Shown here in pieces: positions 1 through 13,900 of a stretch of DNA of 64,000 nt. The notes beneath the pieces were generated by a model. The model did not search any database. It was not told where the DNA came from and worked only from the letters and a program-made list of their open reading frames with translations. The position numbers and the translations under genes are program-made. Every line of letters begins with the position of its first letter. Position 1 is the first letter of the stretch. Location of the stretch: NCBI GenBank assembly GCA_032622095.1, contig CP136061.1, forward strand, positions 186,068,369-186,132,368, in the 5' to 3' direction. Source of the DNA: Siphonodentalium dalli. Lineage: Eukaryota; Mollusca; Scaphopoda; Gadilida; Siphonodentaliidae.

Positions 1-325
1 GATAACCACGGGTAAATTGTCACCATACGGAATATTCAGTTCTGAGCCTCTGCCCAGAACATCATGTCACTTTCCCCCCCAAACATGCAGCAGAACGACC
101 TAGGTGTGTGATAGGTATGTTAGTGTGAGGTATGCAGCAAACTAGGGGAAGACCCCCTCTAAAATGGCTCGCTGATGAAGGAAACAAATGAAATTATCAT
201 CCTCCTAGTAAAGGACACACATCCCTTTATAATGTTGTTACTTATTGAATTTTAAGAGCCATGATAGAGAGGAACTCCCCCGACCTAAGTGATCCTGTTG
301 AAGGCATGTTTATGGAAAATAGGAC

Positions 326-745
326 AAATCCAGCATAGACCGAAGCGAGCAGAGTTGTCAGCATGGTTTCAGGCCCTTATGATTGGGCGGCTGGTGCCAT
401 GTGGTTGGGATCCCCTCATATGGGTTGGTCCCTGCCTGCAAGGAAAGGTCTGATGGCTAGTCAATGAGCTTCCTCGAAAGCTGAGCTGGACAGCGCAAAC
501 GTCTTTGCCTGTTTTATTGTCGAATGTTGATAGGACAAATCCGGCATATACCGAAGCGCGATGAGTTGGCAGCATGGTTTCAGGCCCTTATGATCGGGTG
601 TCTGGTGCCATGGGGTTGGGATCCACTCGGACTGGGTGGTCCCCTGCCTGCAAGGAAAGGTCTATAACGCTAGTCAATGAGCTTCCTAGAAAGCTGAGCT
701 GGACAGTGCAAACATCTTTGCCCGCGTTAATGTCTATTGTCTATA
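326..745 (+). repeat. Tandem duplication of about 215 bp inside large element copy 1
   Basis: Two consecutive diverged units each run from AGGACAAATCCRGCATA through GGTTGGGATCC and CTGCCTGCAAGGAAAGGTCT to GCAAACRTCTTTGCC. The same pair recurs in copy 2, so the duplication predates the spread of the element. Confidence 0.8.
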
Positions 746-2220
746 GGCGTGCAGTACCATGTGCCAGATAATCAAATTGATATTGGTAATAGGAGTATGA
801 AGAGCCATGAGATGTACTCTGTCGGCCAGGCCATTGGCAGGGTCGTTGTGGCACGTGACAAGAGAAATGCTTTCCATGTAAATGTGCTTCATTCATGTGT
901 GAAGTCTATTGACCAGTGTGTCAGTCGCGGGTCGTGTACCTTACCTATGAAATGTATATCACAGGTAAGATAGATCGAGTTCTCGATGCATTTTGAAGAC
1001 GGTGGTACGAGTGCGCAGAGCGTGCCAGGAGGGCTTGAGAGTTCATAGTTCAGTAGGAAGAAGCCTATAGATGAGATAATCCGTGGATAGGAAATCACGA
1101 TCCGCAGCTTCTGCCTTACCGATGCCAGACTGTGACGACCGAAAAGACCCACAGTCTGACGTATTGTGCGCAGACGGGTCGTCATCGAAAGCCTCAGACG
1201 CCTTGGGGTGTAAGGATAGCATGTCGCTCCCTGCCCTAGCGTCGGAACGACCTGCAATGTCCATAATGGACGACAAAACACTAGAGGGAGGCCCATTCCG
1301 GCGATGGCTCAATCGAGGTGTAAATACCTCCCATGGAATTTTAAGCTACGGCCAACTGCTTGAGCAAACGGCTGATAATTCCAATTTTGGAGTCCAGTGT
1401 CGAAATGAAGAATCCCATAGCCAAAACTGGTTTCTTCTGATAACCGGAAGGAGGTGGAGCCATCGGACCGGGGTGAGCCCCCCCCCAAATGCAGGTGGTC
1501 CCGACCAAGCTGAATGTCCTGTCCAAGCAGAACGATGGGTAGAGGCCATTGCAGCAGAAACCCCAAGACGGCTGAGAGGCAGGCAAGGCCGTGTCTTTAT
1601 ATAGAGCGTGACCAAGGGGACCGGGCTTGCTACCGAATGGGTAGGGCCACTGCCCTATGCCGAAGTCGCCGTAGGCCGCCCAGCCGGTGTCGTTACGTTC
1701 GCACGCGATTTGGCAACTTCAGCACACAGAACCGCTCGCACCAGTGTGGGACCAAATGTCCTGGGGGTCCCAAGTACCCCGGCATCGCCACCGGTCGCCT
1801 CCCCACTAATTGATTGAATGCCGAGGCATAATCGGGGGAGCGTGAACTGTTCCTGCCTGAGAAGAGATCCGACCGAGAAATACTACCTGGGAAGGATCCA
1901 GAGATGGTGCAAATAAAGGGGCTCTATATCATACTAGTAGACTATCTCATCCGATTTTCATGTTTAGTTGTTGAATTATAGAAAAATTCGTTGAAATAAT
2001 GGAGAACCAACTTGAATAATTACTATCCCCAGGGTCTTCAGAGCGCCCAAACCTGTAACAGGTAGAAAAATATCCCTGGATCCTTCTCAGAAATTTACAA
2101 GCCCACCGGTTCAGACCGGCTTGCTGAACCGGCTGGTGTATAATCGCAGCTATTGTTCATTAGACCTACCGCTATACTTAAAGTAATTAACCACCAATAA
2201 CGTGGTGTCCCCCCCGTTAA

Positions 2221-2480
2221 TATGGCGGTACTATACCGCGGTATCCTCCAATACCGCGGTACTGATACCGCTTGTTAACGCGAACAAGTATGTGTGAGTA
2301 AATACCTCCCCTAAAAGAGTTCCATGAAAATCACCGCGGTATTCAACAAAATTAATGCAGTGCCCGCTAAAAGACCACGGTATCATTATCGCCCAATACC
2401 GTAACTTCACGCCATGACCGTCTCGATACCGCTACCATTTATTACCGGTATCACCGTGGTCATGACCGGGGTATCACCCC
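2221..2480. repeat. Cluster of CCGCGG/ACCGGT palindromes, copy 1
   Basis: Repeated short palindromic words (TACCGCGGTA, ATACCGCTTG, TTACCGGTATCACCG, GACCGGGGTATCACC) lie in 260 bp, about 1 kb from the right terminus of the element. The same cluster is in copy 2. The role is unknown. Subterminal binding sites for a transposase are one possibility. Confidence 0.6.
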
Positions 2481-3500
2481 GTTTTTCTGGTCAATCACCT
2501 TGAGAATAGTGGTATATACAAGGTAGCTATTAATCGACATACATCTATGACATGGCTGAGATTTATTCGTAGCACTACGGTACTACTGTCATATGAAGTT
2601 ATTGTTATGCATGTGACATTGATAAACCAAGATCTAATCAACTGTCAGTATTCTTGTGTAGATTGTAATCAACTTCAAGGTCAAACGTGATTAACACATC
2701 TGGATCATTTGTATTGAAACATAAAACAACATAGTATTATGTGAAAGCACGTTGTTCATAACATGACGAGAGATAGAGTCAGTAGCGATGGAATTATTGC
2801 TAAATAAATTTCCACGCATTAAAACGTCAAAATAATTCCCACGAAATTAGGATACTTCCGGCGGCGAATCACGTGGCATTTTTGATATCTGACAAATTCT
2901 ATCATACCTTATAGGTGCTATAATAATTCCATAGATGTATTTCTCACAATAATCTGTGCGCCTCGTAAGGCCTTGAAATGGCGGCTAATTATGGCGAAAT
3001 GTTGATTTTCATATTCGATAAATTTTTTAAGTTCACCGCCTGTTCGAAAAACACGAACAATTATATGTTTGAAACGAAACGGTCCGTGAATTCGAAACGA
3101 TAATTATAAAAACGAATGCGTAGGCGACCAGTAATTATTGTATCGATAAATTGAATTTGTCGCTATTGTTAAACGACAAATTCGGAAAAATACTCCCTTA
3201 GACTTCCGTTCGGTTTGGTAGCAGAAAATAAACTGGCTAATTCAATCTGTACAGTGAATTATATTGGGACTGCGCATGCGTGACTGATTCCGAGGCAAGC
3301 CACTGAAGAGTGAAGACCGTGAGTGATCGTAGGCGACCAAAAAGTTAACCCCTTTTCTACTATGGTTTACAAACGCAGGACATCTATCCATATAGTTCAG
3401 TGTGAGGGCTTCCTTTAGCGGAAAAATGCAGAATGACAACTGACACACCAACGGTCACCACGGTAACTACTGATAATTAATAATCATTATGCTCTAACTT

Positions 3501-4016
3501 TTAACCCTTTGAACCATGGAATATATATTTAAACGCCCCATTCCCTGAGTGGGATGTTTCAAATGATATGTAACTACTTTACAATAGAATCGAACACATA
3601 TAATTCATTGTATATATCAATTATCTAGGATGAACTGAATTGGAAAACACTAGGATTTATCGTATAAATGAGTCCATGGACAGAGGTTGAGCTTGCTATG
3701 GCATGCCCACTAACAGATATCCAAAGGTTTCCCTATGAACAGGAACAGTATATTTATTGACGTCACATACGTAAGATGTTTCCGAGGAAATCAGCTGGTC
3801 AGTTTTTCTATTTATAATTAAAACAAGGGCTGCATATCGAATATAAACAACTCAGAGATAGACAATTAGACATGTATTCAGCAGATCGCCTTGCTATGCC
3901 ATGCTCACCAACAGTTATCACCAGGTTTCCCTATGCAATCCTGAATCTATATTAAACACGCCAACTGGGTTAATTTGTAGCCATTTGTGCAGGTTCAACC
4001 AGGTTCAAAGAGTTAA
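3501..4016. mobile_element. TTAA-flanked MITE relic (CCCTTTGAACC ends)
   Basis: The left end is TTAACCCTTTGAACC and the right end GGTTCAAAGAGTTAA, with TTAA at both borders as in piggyBac-like elements. Inside, a 50-bp word (GCTTGCTATGGCATGCCCAC and variant) occurs twice at about 3690 and 3888. No coding capacity. Confidence 0.5.
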
Positions 4017-4454
4017 CAACAGCAAAGCTTGAACGAGATAGCCCAGACAAATAATTTCCACTTAACAATGTGCGGTTAAAATATGATATTGTTAAAAGTT
4101 TATGGCCTTCCTCTATGCTTTAAAGCTAAATTTTTGAAGTGCTTTTTGAACAAATATTGTTACAAAAGAGCATTTAAAAACTGTTATCTCTTCCTTTTAA
4201 CTTTCTGTATATAGAGTCTGGGGAATCCATATTTTCAAGCACTTTTAAGTAAAATATGAGCAACACCAGATGTGTCCCAGTCTATCGGTAATAGATAACT
4301 GAAACGTGCCTTGAACAGGAATTTAATGGAAATTGTGTTAATGTTGTTGAAGGTGCTGCCAGGAAGAGATGGAACATTATCTACAGAGATCAGCTTCATG
4401 TATTTCAAGAGTCAATAGTCTAATGTTCATCTGGAGGGGTTTTCAGGAAAACAA
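4017..4454. other. Intron sequence, nothing recognised
   Basis: AT-rich intron after exon 22. I see no exon-like frame with splice borders and no clear repeat. In particular the expected AAA3 Walker A exon is not here. Confidence 0.6.
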
Positions 4455-4608
4455 GCCAACAAGAGATAATAAAAGTGCAGAATGAGTCCTATTTATTGGA
4501 GGGAAATGTTCAGATAATAAGTTCAACAAATGAATGTTGAACTTACTATCTGAACATTTCCTATGGGATAACTACTCGTCAATGATGCTTTAGTATAGAA
4601 AGGGTTAA
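4455..4608. mobile_element. MITE family A (CCCTTTCTATACT), right part
   Basis: The right portion of the TTAA-flanked family seen complete at 7438-7714. It carries the internal hairpin GAAATGTTCAGATAATAAGT and its complement, then AGTATAGAAAGGGTTAA. Confidence 0.65.
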
Positions 4609-4851
4609 GGCAGAAATCAAATGCCATTACAGAAATAATCAGGTGATTTAGCATAATAAACAATCCAGAATTATTATCATAGAAAAAGCCTAAAGAAAAA
4701 TAATTATGTTATTAAGTGGTAAAATTAATGGCACTTAATTAATGGCAATTTTGAATTATTGTAACTCATTCAAATTTGGGGTGTTAATTTCAGATATGCC
4801 TTGTTCTAGCAGTAAAATCAGTGCGGACTGTTATATTATACTTAGCCTTAC

Positions 4852-4997
4852 CTATCTTGGTGTATACACAGGTCCATGAGGTAGGTATATCTTGCTGTAT
4901 CGACTGTTGGGACCAACATTTCTCTGATGTTACCCGACTTCTGTGAGCCACCTTTTATAAGATCATTCCAGTGTTTCCAAGCCCCTCTGGCCTTTTG
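4852..4997 (-). CDS. DNAH12-like: Dynein heavy chain exon 22 (start of AAA3)
   Basis: The exon has 146 nt, residues 1448-1495 plus two bases of the next codon. It reads [20 protein letters not shown], then [33 protein letters not shown] is the classic lead-in to the AAA3 P-loop. The acceptor is TTGCTTCAG and the donor GATAG/GTAAGG. The next exon should encode the AAA3 Walker A. I could not find it in 1-4851, so that intron extends beyond the window. Confidence 0.95.
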
Positions 4998-7900
4998 CTG
5001 AAGCAAATCATGAAGAAAAAATTGGCATACAATGGATTTATTTCTTTTTATTCAATTTAACCTCAGACAAAATTGAAAAGTTAATAAAATAAAAACCATT
5101 TTGAAAATAATTAACCCTTTCATGATGGGAGCTTCCTGAAATTTTTTGAAAGCCCTGTGCCAATGCATTCTCTTATACATGCGAGTCGCCCATAGGGTGC
5201 CTCGCATATATAAGAGAATGCATTGATCAAAACAATATTTACCTTGACCTTGTTAGCCAGTGATTCTTGTAATGAAAAAGCTCTGTAACAGTACTCACCT
5301 CATAGAAATGGTCAAAGACGGTGCCATCATTTGGGAAAGGAACTTCTATTTTGCCCAATTCTTTTGGGAGAGGACTTTCTTCAATTTTCCCTCCTACAAG
5401 ATCTCGGAAGTAAGCATCAAACTTGGTCCTGCTATCATAATCGGTAATTCCACCAATGGACCACGGAATGGCAAACAAAACCGCAGACTGCAGAAGGAAT
5501 AACATTAATAATGACAGTTTGATATAGCGTCTAACAAATTACTTGCTCTAAGATTATTTTAAACATTACATCACCAAGCCTGCAAATAGTTTGTCTGTCA
5601 TTTGTGGAATGAGGTCCCTGGAGGGTGAATTAAGTGATGCAATCCCACACAGTGGGCTAGGATCACCAAATTCATTCTCTGTGGACCCCTTCTACTTAGG
5701 CCTCATCTTCTGGGAAGTATCTATATCTCAAATTAGCATTGTTTTTATTGTTACTTTTTCCCTTCTGGGAAGTTTCTATACTCTCTAACTTATGGAAGAT
5801 AAAATGCATCACTGAGGTTGACTAATGGGGGAACATCACCAACTTCAATTGGGGAACTTCAATCTGATCCTAGGTCTCCCATAGCAGTGTGGGATAGCGT
5901 CATTAAATTCACCGTCTGGGGACCTCATTCTGCAAATGACAGAAACACTAGCTTGTACATCATTATCTCAGTCATTTTTAGAAGCAAACAAATTAACCAG
6001 CGGCAGCCATAGTACAGTTTGATCAGAACATGATCTGATACTCATCAGTATGACGACTTGTACTTGTTTAACAATAACTGGTGCAAGACAATTGTGATAA
6101 TGATTGGCCTAAGGAAATGCAGCTAGTGCGCAAAGCTTGAATCATCATTGAGATACTGCTGTTGCAATACAATAGATCAAATATCACACACCGTATAGCC
6201 ATCACAGTACGATCAACCTTACTCAAAGGTCACAACTTGGCATGAGATTTGAACAGCGTACAAAAGCAAGGTCAGTCATGTCATTTTATCAGAATAAGCA
6301 ATCTTTCACTTTATAGCCTTTAATTTATCAGGATTAAGAACGAATAACGAAGCAACAGTAAATACTCAGACTTGTTATCACATTACTATCAAGGCAGCTT
6401 ATTTGAAATTACAAGGATTACATGTACCAAATTCTCGGACCATAATAAATGGCAGAAAATATTAAAGGATTACATCACACTTAGCAGTGCTAATAAAACA
6501 GCAATAATAAATACATGTGTCCAGTGACTATAGTTAAATCTGGACTACCAAACAGTTATAATGATGAATAAAGAGGAATAGCCAATTGGCCTGTGGGCCA
6601 CTAATTTTGCAGAGTCAACTTCAAGCCACACATTACACATGTATTTAACAGAAGTCACAAACATCTGATAGAGTGACAGTAATTTTCCAATCATTAGTTA
6701 AATATGGTTTGTCTCTCCCTAAATACGTTTATATAGTTTCAGGGGTATAAAATAATAAATATGAGTCAAAAACATCTATCAGGAAACATTTCTATCAATT
6801 AATATTGAATTTATATCAATATTTTCTTATATAACGTGATAATCAATTGGGAGAATTTTTCGTTACTAATAATAGAATTTTTAGATATCTAGAGTTATCC
6901 CGCATATTATGCTCCGAAGAGTTTGGGGACAGGGGTCTTCGATTGATATTTATTATTTTTATACCCAGGAAATAAAAAACATTTTGTTTTGTTACAAATG
7001 TAATATCGGCAGATTTTGCATGAGACTTACAATCACATAAGTCCTCATGTGTTTGTTTTCTGCAGCATCCTCTCTATGAACAGGTTCATTGAGCAACATT
7101 TCGACCATATACATGAGTGAACGAGTGGCATTAGCTTGCATCGACACTATATATTCCTGTAAAATAAAAACATACATTATCGCATTATCATCTGCTGGCT
7201 GGTAATTGTTTTCCATTAATTGACTTCTAATTAGATTTTGTTTTTAAATTAAATGAAATTAATTACAATTGAAATTGTCACTAACACTTCTACCTACTAC
7301 AGGAATGTCCAGAATACATCACACTGACAGCAGATCAACAAATAAAAAGCAATCCAGCCATACGTTATCAAACAAGCTACTACATAAAATCATTCACTGA
7401 TAGATGATGAGACAATATATTGCAACTATTACCTCTTTTAACCCTTTCTTTACTGAATGGAATCTCCCATCAGTTATAAATATATACATTGGAATGGTCT
7501 ATTATTCATCTGCAGGGATGTTTTGGAAATATGAGCAGACGACAAACAGGAGAACAGACTATATGTGTAGAAGATTCCTAACCATTGCCATTGGTGGGAA
7601 ATGTTCAGATAATAATTTTTCGTTGAGAGGTATATGGCCATTTGTTAATCTTATTATCTAAACATATCCTGAGAGAAATACTGGTCAATGAGTATTTAGT
7701 ATAGAAAGGGTTAAAGGCATATGAGCAGCATTTTAACAAATGTTCTAACATTATTATGGTGGGGAAAAGATCTAATAAGCCCAATTTGGGCACATTATTT
7801 TAACATCAGACTGTTCTGCTGACACAATGGTATAATCACAATATAAGTTATATATATTGTTCATGTGCAACCAGACCAGTTTGGGCTATAAATCAAATCA

Positions 7901-10900
7901 AAAGGTATTCAAAAAGTTAGGCACCTACCAATAATCATATGAGCTATTGCACAACATGGCTAAAAGCTATCAACATTACAGATTAAAGGTACTCAATCCA
8001 ATTAAGCACTCCTAAATTACTATTTCTTTGGCTTCGGTGGTAAAACATATTTGATTCGAGTCAACGAACCCACCCTTCAAAGCTCAGAGTGATCAGATAT
8101 CAATTTTTGAAGTTTGTTAAATTTTGGAGAAGTGGTCCACTTCCACGTACTTACACCTGCTTAAACAGACAAATTGCGGGTGTAAGATGAATAACTTTAA
8201 AATCAAGTGGTTACTATTAACAATAATAACCACTTGATTTTAGAGTTATCCATCTTACACCCGCAATTTGTCTGTTTGAGCACGTGGAAGTACATGGAAG
8301 TGGACCACTTCTCCAAAATTTAACGAACTTCAAAAATCGATATCTGATCATTCTGAGCTTTGAAGGGTGGGTTCCTCGACTTGAATCAAATATTTTTTAC
8401 CCCCGAAGCCAAAGAAATAGTAATTTAGACGTGATTAATCGGATTGAGCACCTTTAACTGACATTCGATTGAGAATGGCTTCAATTTTACTTCATTGTAG
8501 TAAGTAAACTTCAATTACTTCAAATCTAAAAAGTGGATTTCATATATCTCAAGTTCCTTTCTCTTTTTACAAGACTTGATGCCATAAATTATACTGATCT
8601 CAGAATGATCTTTCCAATGAATTAAAAGTAAAAAATGTTAAGTTATAAACAATATGTTTGCCTTTAAGAATCTAATAGTGTTTAACTATAAACACCATCC
8701 AAGTTGACATGTAAAAATAAGGCTCAAAGGGGTGCTAAATAAAACAATGGAAGGATACAAACCTTGCATTTCTTTCTGACAAATTCAAGACAAGGATCAA
8801 CAAGCCACTCGAACAATGTCACAATCAGGTCAGCACAATCCTTTACAAGCACTTCATGTAAAGCATGAATCCATGACGTCATGATGGGTCGCCAGCCAAG
8901 GGTTTTAGGCTCTAAGTAAACCATACCACAGCGACTTACAGTAGCAGGCTGCAGAATAAATTAAGAGTTTATTTTCTGTTACTGAAAGCTTCTTTTTTTT
9001 AAAAGTTTTTATTGAGTATAAATATCAAAATAAAATTTATACAGGTGGTTAGCCAGGACAGACATAAACAATTTGTAAGCTATGAAAATCTGTATGCTAT
9101 GAATGAAGAACATTTAAATCATTGGAGCAATGATTATAGACAGTTATTCATATTTCCCCATTGATATAAAATGGTACAACTCTGTAAGTAAACTGGACGT
9201 ATGTGAGGATACCAATTTATATTGAATTTTCAATTTCGCAACAGTTATGATATTTTAAAAAATATAATATATATTTCCTTAAAGAAAGCCTGAACACTGA
9301 ACTATATGGATAGATGTCCTGCGTTTGTAAACCATAGCAGAAAAGGGTTAACTTTTTGGTCGCCTACGGTAACTAATGGTCAGTGGCTTGCCTCGGTATC
9401 AGTCACGCATGCGCAGTCCCAATATAATTCACTGTACAGATTGAATTAGCCAGTTTATTTTCAACTCAATCAGAAGATTGGCGAGTCGCGGGGTTGGGAA
9501 TGGCACCGCCATGGGAGGGCCCTATGATAGTTCAGTGTTCAGGCTTTCTTTAAGGAAATATATATTATATTTTTAAAAATATCATATTTCCGCCAAAGGA
9601 AGCCCTCACACTGAACTATATGGATTAGAATGCAAGCCCAGGAGGAGGCACGAGCAATAAAGTTAATAGCCAAATTTTGAGTAAAGGTACTCTTCTAAAA
9701 CAGATTGTACCATATATGAACACTTTAATGAATCTGTTAGGATTATTTACGTGAAATAACTCATATAGTTAGAGTGCTATATTGCTCAAATGTGTACCGC
9801 CCCCCTTGTTTTGAAACAAACATCCCATGAGGTGCCATCCAATGCATAGTTGTGAGCGAACCGAGCAAGTATAACGTTAGAAGAAACTCTTCGTTCCTCT
9901 CTGTGTCGTCTTCTTCAGCTGTCTGTTCTAAGGTCCCACCCGTCAAGGTCCCATGATGCAGGATCATGAAGGAAGGAGACTAACTCACTCTCCGCCTTAG
10001 CGACAGAACGACCTGCAGACGGAGGCCCACTCCATCGATGGCGAGACAACCTAAGTTAACTAACTGCTATTCGCCAAAGAAAAAGCCAGAGAACCTGATG
10101 CCAAATTATTGACACAGGGATTGAGTTGAGAACCCATTAGGCCAAACAGGTTGTACAACGATAATGGAGTCAAGCCATCTGAACAGAGGGAGCCCTCTCT
10201 GAGGTACCTATGCATCACAGGATATCCGACAGAAATCCTGTGATACAAATCTTACGAGTATATAAACAGTCCTTCCCATGAGGAAAACACACCGAGAGCA
10301 TTTATTTGCTCCCGTAATGCAGAAGACGGGTGTAATATGGCACCCATACGATACCATAATTGTACATGTAAGTTTGGTTTTTGCTCAAACCAAAAGTCAT
10401 TGTGGAATAGACCTATGTCTAGTTACACTTTAATATGCCATAGTTGCACTGAGATGGTAAAGCATCTAAATAAACCTTAAAATAGTTCAATATTGAACCA
10501 ACAATTACAGTCTCCATTAGTATTTTGTGAAGAAGGACGGGTGCGAATTTTAGCACACGTGAATTGAAAATTACGAGTGCATACGGGTTAGAGAGCAATC
10601 ACTCCCGTCTCCTGGGAAGGACTGATATAAATATATAAAAATGATATAAAAATTATATATCAAGGTGATCTATAAGTCACAATGAGATCATTGCAGAAGG
10701 CCCTTTGGCTCTTTGACAACTGAAATCAGTTCAAATGATGTACAATGTAATCAGATGATAACCACGGGTAAATTGTCACCATGCGGAATATTCAGTTCTG
10801 AGCCTCTGCCCAGAACATCATGTCACTTTCCCCCCCAAACATGCAGCAGAACGACCTAGGTGTGTGATATGTTAGTGTGAGGCATGCAGCAAACTAGGGG

Positions 10901-13900
10901 AAGACCCCCTCCAAAAAGGCTCGCTGATTAAGGAAACAAATGAAAATTTTTATCCTCCTAGTAAAGGACACACATCCCTTTATAATGTTGTTACTTATTG
11001 AATTTTAAGAGCCATGATGGAGAGGAGCTCCCCCGACCTAAGTGGTCCTGTTGAAGGCAGGTTTAAGGAAAATAGGACAAATCCAGCATAGACCGAAGCG
11101 AGCAGAGTTGTCAGCATGATCTCAGGCCCTTATGATTGGGCGGCTGGTGCCATGTGGTTGGGATCCCCTCATATGGGTTGGTCCCTGCCTGCAAGGAAAG
11201 GTTTGATGGCTAGTCAAAGAGCTTCCTCGAAAGCTGAGCTGGACAGCGCAAACGTCTTTGCCTGTTTTTATTGTCGAATGTTGATAGGACAATTCCGGCA
11301 TATACCGAAGCGCGCAGAGTTGGCAGCATGGTTTCAGGCCCGTATGATCGGGTGCCATGGGGTTGGGATCCACTCGGACTGGGTGGTCCCCTGCCTGCAA
11401 AGAAAGGTCTATAACGCTTGTCAATGAGCTTCCTAGAAAGCTGAGATGGACAGTGCAAACGTCTTTGCCCGCGTTATTGTCTATTGTCTATAGGCGTGCA
11501 GTGCCCTGTTAATTTTATTACCATGTGCCAGATAATCAAATTGATATTGGTAATAGTAGTATGAAGAGCCATGAGATGTACTCTGTCGGCCAGGCCATTG
11601 GCAGGGTCGTTGTGGCACGTGACAAGAGAAATGCTTTCCATGTAAATGTGCTTCATTCATGTGTGAAGTCTATTGACCAGTGTGTCAGTCGCGGGTCGTG
11701 TCACTTACCTATGAAATGTATATCACAGGTAAGATAGATCGAGTTCTCGATGCATTTTGAAGACGGTGGTACGATTGCGCAGGGCGTGCCAGGAGGGCTT
11801 GAGAGTTCATAGTTCAGTAGGAAGAAGCCTATAGATGAGATAATCCGTGGATAGGAAATCACGATCCGCAGCTTCTGCCTTACCGATGCCAGACTGTGAC
11901 GACCGAAAAGACCCACAGTCTGACGTATTGTGCGCAGACGGGTCATCATCGAAAGCCTCAGACGCCTTGGGGTGTAAGGATAGCATGTCGCTCTCTGCCC
12001 TAGCGTCGGAACGACCTGCAATAATGGACGACAAAACACTAGAGGGAGGCCCATTCCGGCGATGGCTCAATCGAGGAGTAAATACCTCCCATGGAATTTT
12101 AAGGCTGATAAACTGAGTTCCAATTTTGGAGTCCAGTGTCGAAATGAAGAATCCCATAGCCAAAACTGGTTCCTTCTGATAACCGGAAGGAGGTGGAGCC
12201 ATCGGACCGGGGTGAGCCCCCCCCAAAAGCAGGTGGTCCCGACCAAGCTGAATGTCCTGTCCAAGCAGAACGATGGGTAGAGGCCATTGCAGCAGAAACC
12301 CCAAGACGGCTGAGAGGCAGGCAAGGCCGTGTCTTTATATAGATCGTGACCAAGGGGACCGGGCATGCTACCTCATGGGTAGGGCCACTGCCCTATGCCG
12401 AAGTCGCCGTAGGCCGCCCAGCCGGTGTCGTTACGTTCGCACGCGATTTTGGCAACTTCAGCACACAGAACCGCTTGCGCCGGTGTGGGACCAAATGTCC
12501 TGGGGGTCCCAAGTACCCCTGCATCGCCACCGGTCACTTCCCCACTAATTGATTTAATGCCGCGGCATAATCGGGGGAGCGTGAACTGTTCCTGCCCGAG
12601 AAGAGATCCGACCGAGAAATACTACCTGGGAAGGATCCAGAGATGGTGCAAATAAAGGCTCTATATCATACTAGTAGACTATCTCATCCGATTTTCATGT
12701 TTAGTTGTTGAATTATTCTTCTCTTAGAAAAATTTGTTGAAATAATGGAGAACCACTTTAATAATTACTATCCCCAGGGTCTCCAGAGTTTGAGCGCCCA
12801 AACCTGTAGCAGGTAGAAAAACATCCCTGGATCCTTCTCAGAAATTTACAAGCCCACCGGTTCAGACCGGCTTGCTGAACCGGCTGGTGTATAATCGCAG
12901 CTATTGTTCATTAGACCTACCGCCATACTTAATTAACCACCAATAACGTGGTGTCACCCAGTTAATATGGCGATACTATACCGCGGTATCCTCCAACACC
13001 GCGGCACCGATACCGCTTGTTAACGCGAACAAGCATGCGCGAGTAAATACCTCCCCTAAAAGAGTTCCATGAAAATCACCGCGGTATTCCACAAAATCAA
13101 TGCGGTGCCCGCTAAAAGACCACTGTATCATCACCCAATACCGTAACTTCACGCCATGACCGTCTCGATACCGCTACCGTTTATTACCGGTATCACCGCG
13201 GTCATGACCGGGGTATCACCCCGTTTCTCTGGTCAATCACTTTGAGAATAGCGGTATATACAAGGTAGCTATTAATCGACATACCTCTATGACATGGCTG
13301 AGATTTATTCGTAGCACTACGGTACTACTGTCATATGAAGTTATTGTTATGCATGTGACATTGATAAACCAAGAACTAATCAACTGTCAGTATTCTTGGG
13401 TAGATTGTAATCAACTTCAAGGTCAAACGTGATTAACACATCTGGATCATTTGTATTGAAACATAGTATTATGTGAAAGCACGTTGTTCATAACATGACG
13501 AGAGATAGCGTCAGTAGCGATGGAATGATTGTTAAATAAATTTCCACGCATTAAAACGTCAAAATAATTCCCACGAAATTATGATATTTCCGGCGGAGAA
13601 TCACGTGGCATTTTTGATATCTGACAAATTCAATCATACCTTATAGGTGCTATAATAATTCCATAGATGTATTTCTCACAATAATCTGTGCGCCTCGTAA
13701 GGCCTTGAAATGGTATCTGGTTTTGACATTGATAAACCAAGATGTTAATGTTATCAACTTTAAGTTCGAATGTGACCAACACATCTGGATCAGTGGTATA
13801 GAACCATAAAACAACAAAGTATTATGAGAAAGAATGTTGTTCATAACATTATGATAGATAGCGTCAGTAGCGATGGTAATTGTTGCTAAATAAATGTCCA

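Larger units (their letters stand above)
1..3425 (+). mobile_element. Large TIR element, copy 1 (left end outside window)
   Basis: This stretch is a near-identical direct copy of 10757-14489, starting GATAACCACGGGTAAATTGT in both. It ends with the same terminal repeat (3386-3425, with AGTTCAGTGTGAGGGCTTCC), slightly degraded. By comparison with copy 2 about 1.2 kb of its left part lies before base 1. No transposase was recognised. The longest frame (1083-1604, 173 codons) is broken in copy 2, so the element is probably non-autonomous. It sits in the intron after exon 22. Confidence 0.85.

Noticed and set aside
1083-1604. 173-codon frame in large element copy 1 as a transposase
   Set aside because: No recognisable domain, and the same region in copy 2 (11847-12116) is frame-shifted and stops after 89 codons.
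1-4851. Next dynein exon with the AAA3 Walker A
   Set aside because: Scanning the minus strand for a GPTGTGKS-like P-loop with splice borders gave nothing. The exon is presumably left of the window.
5488-7030. A missing exon between exons 20 and 21
   Set aside because: The joined sequence [18 protein letters not shown] keeps the family spacing and phase without an additional exon.
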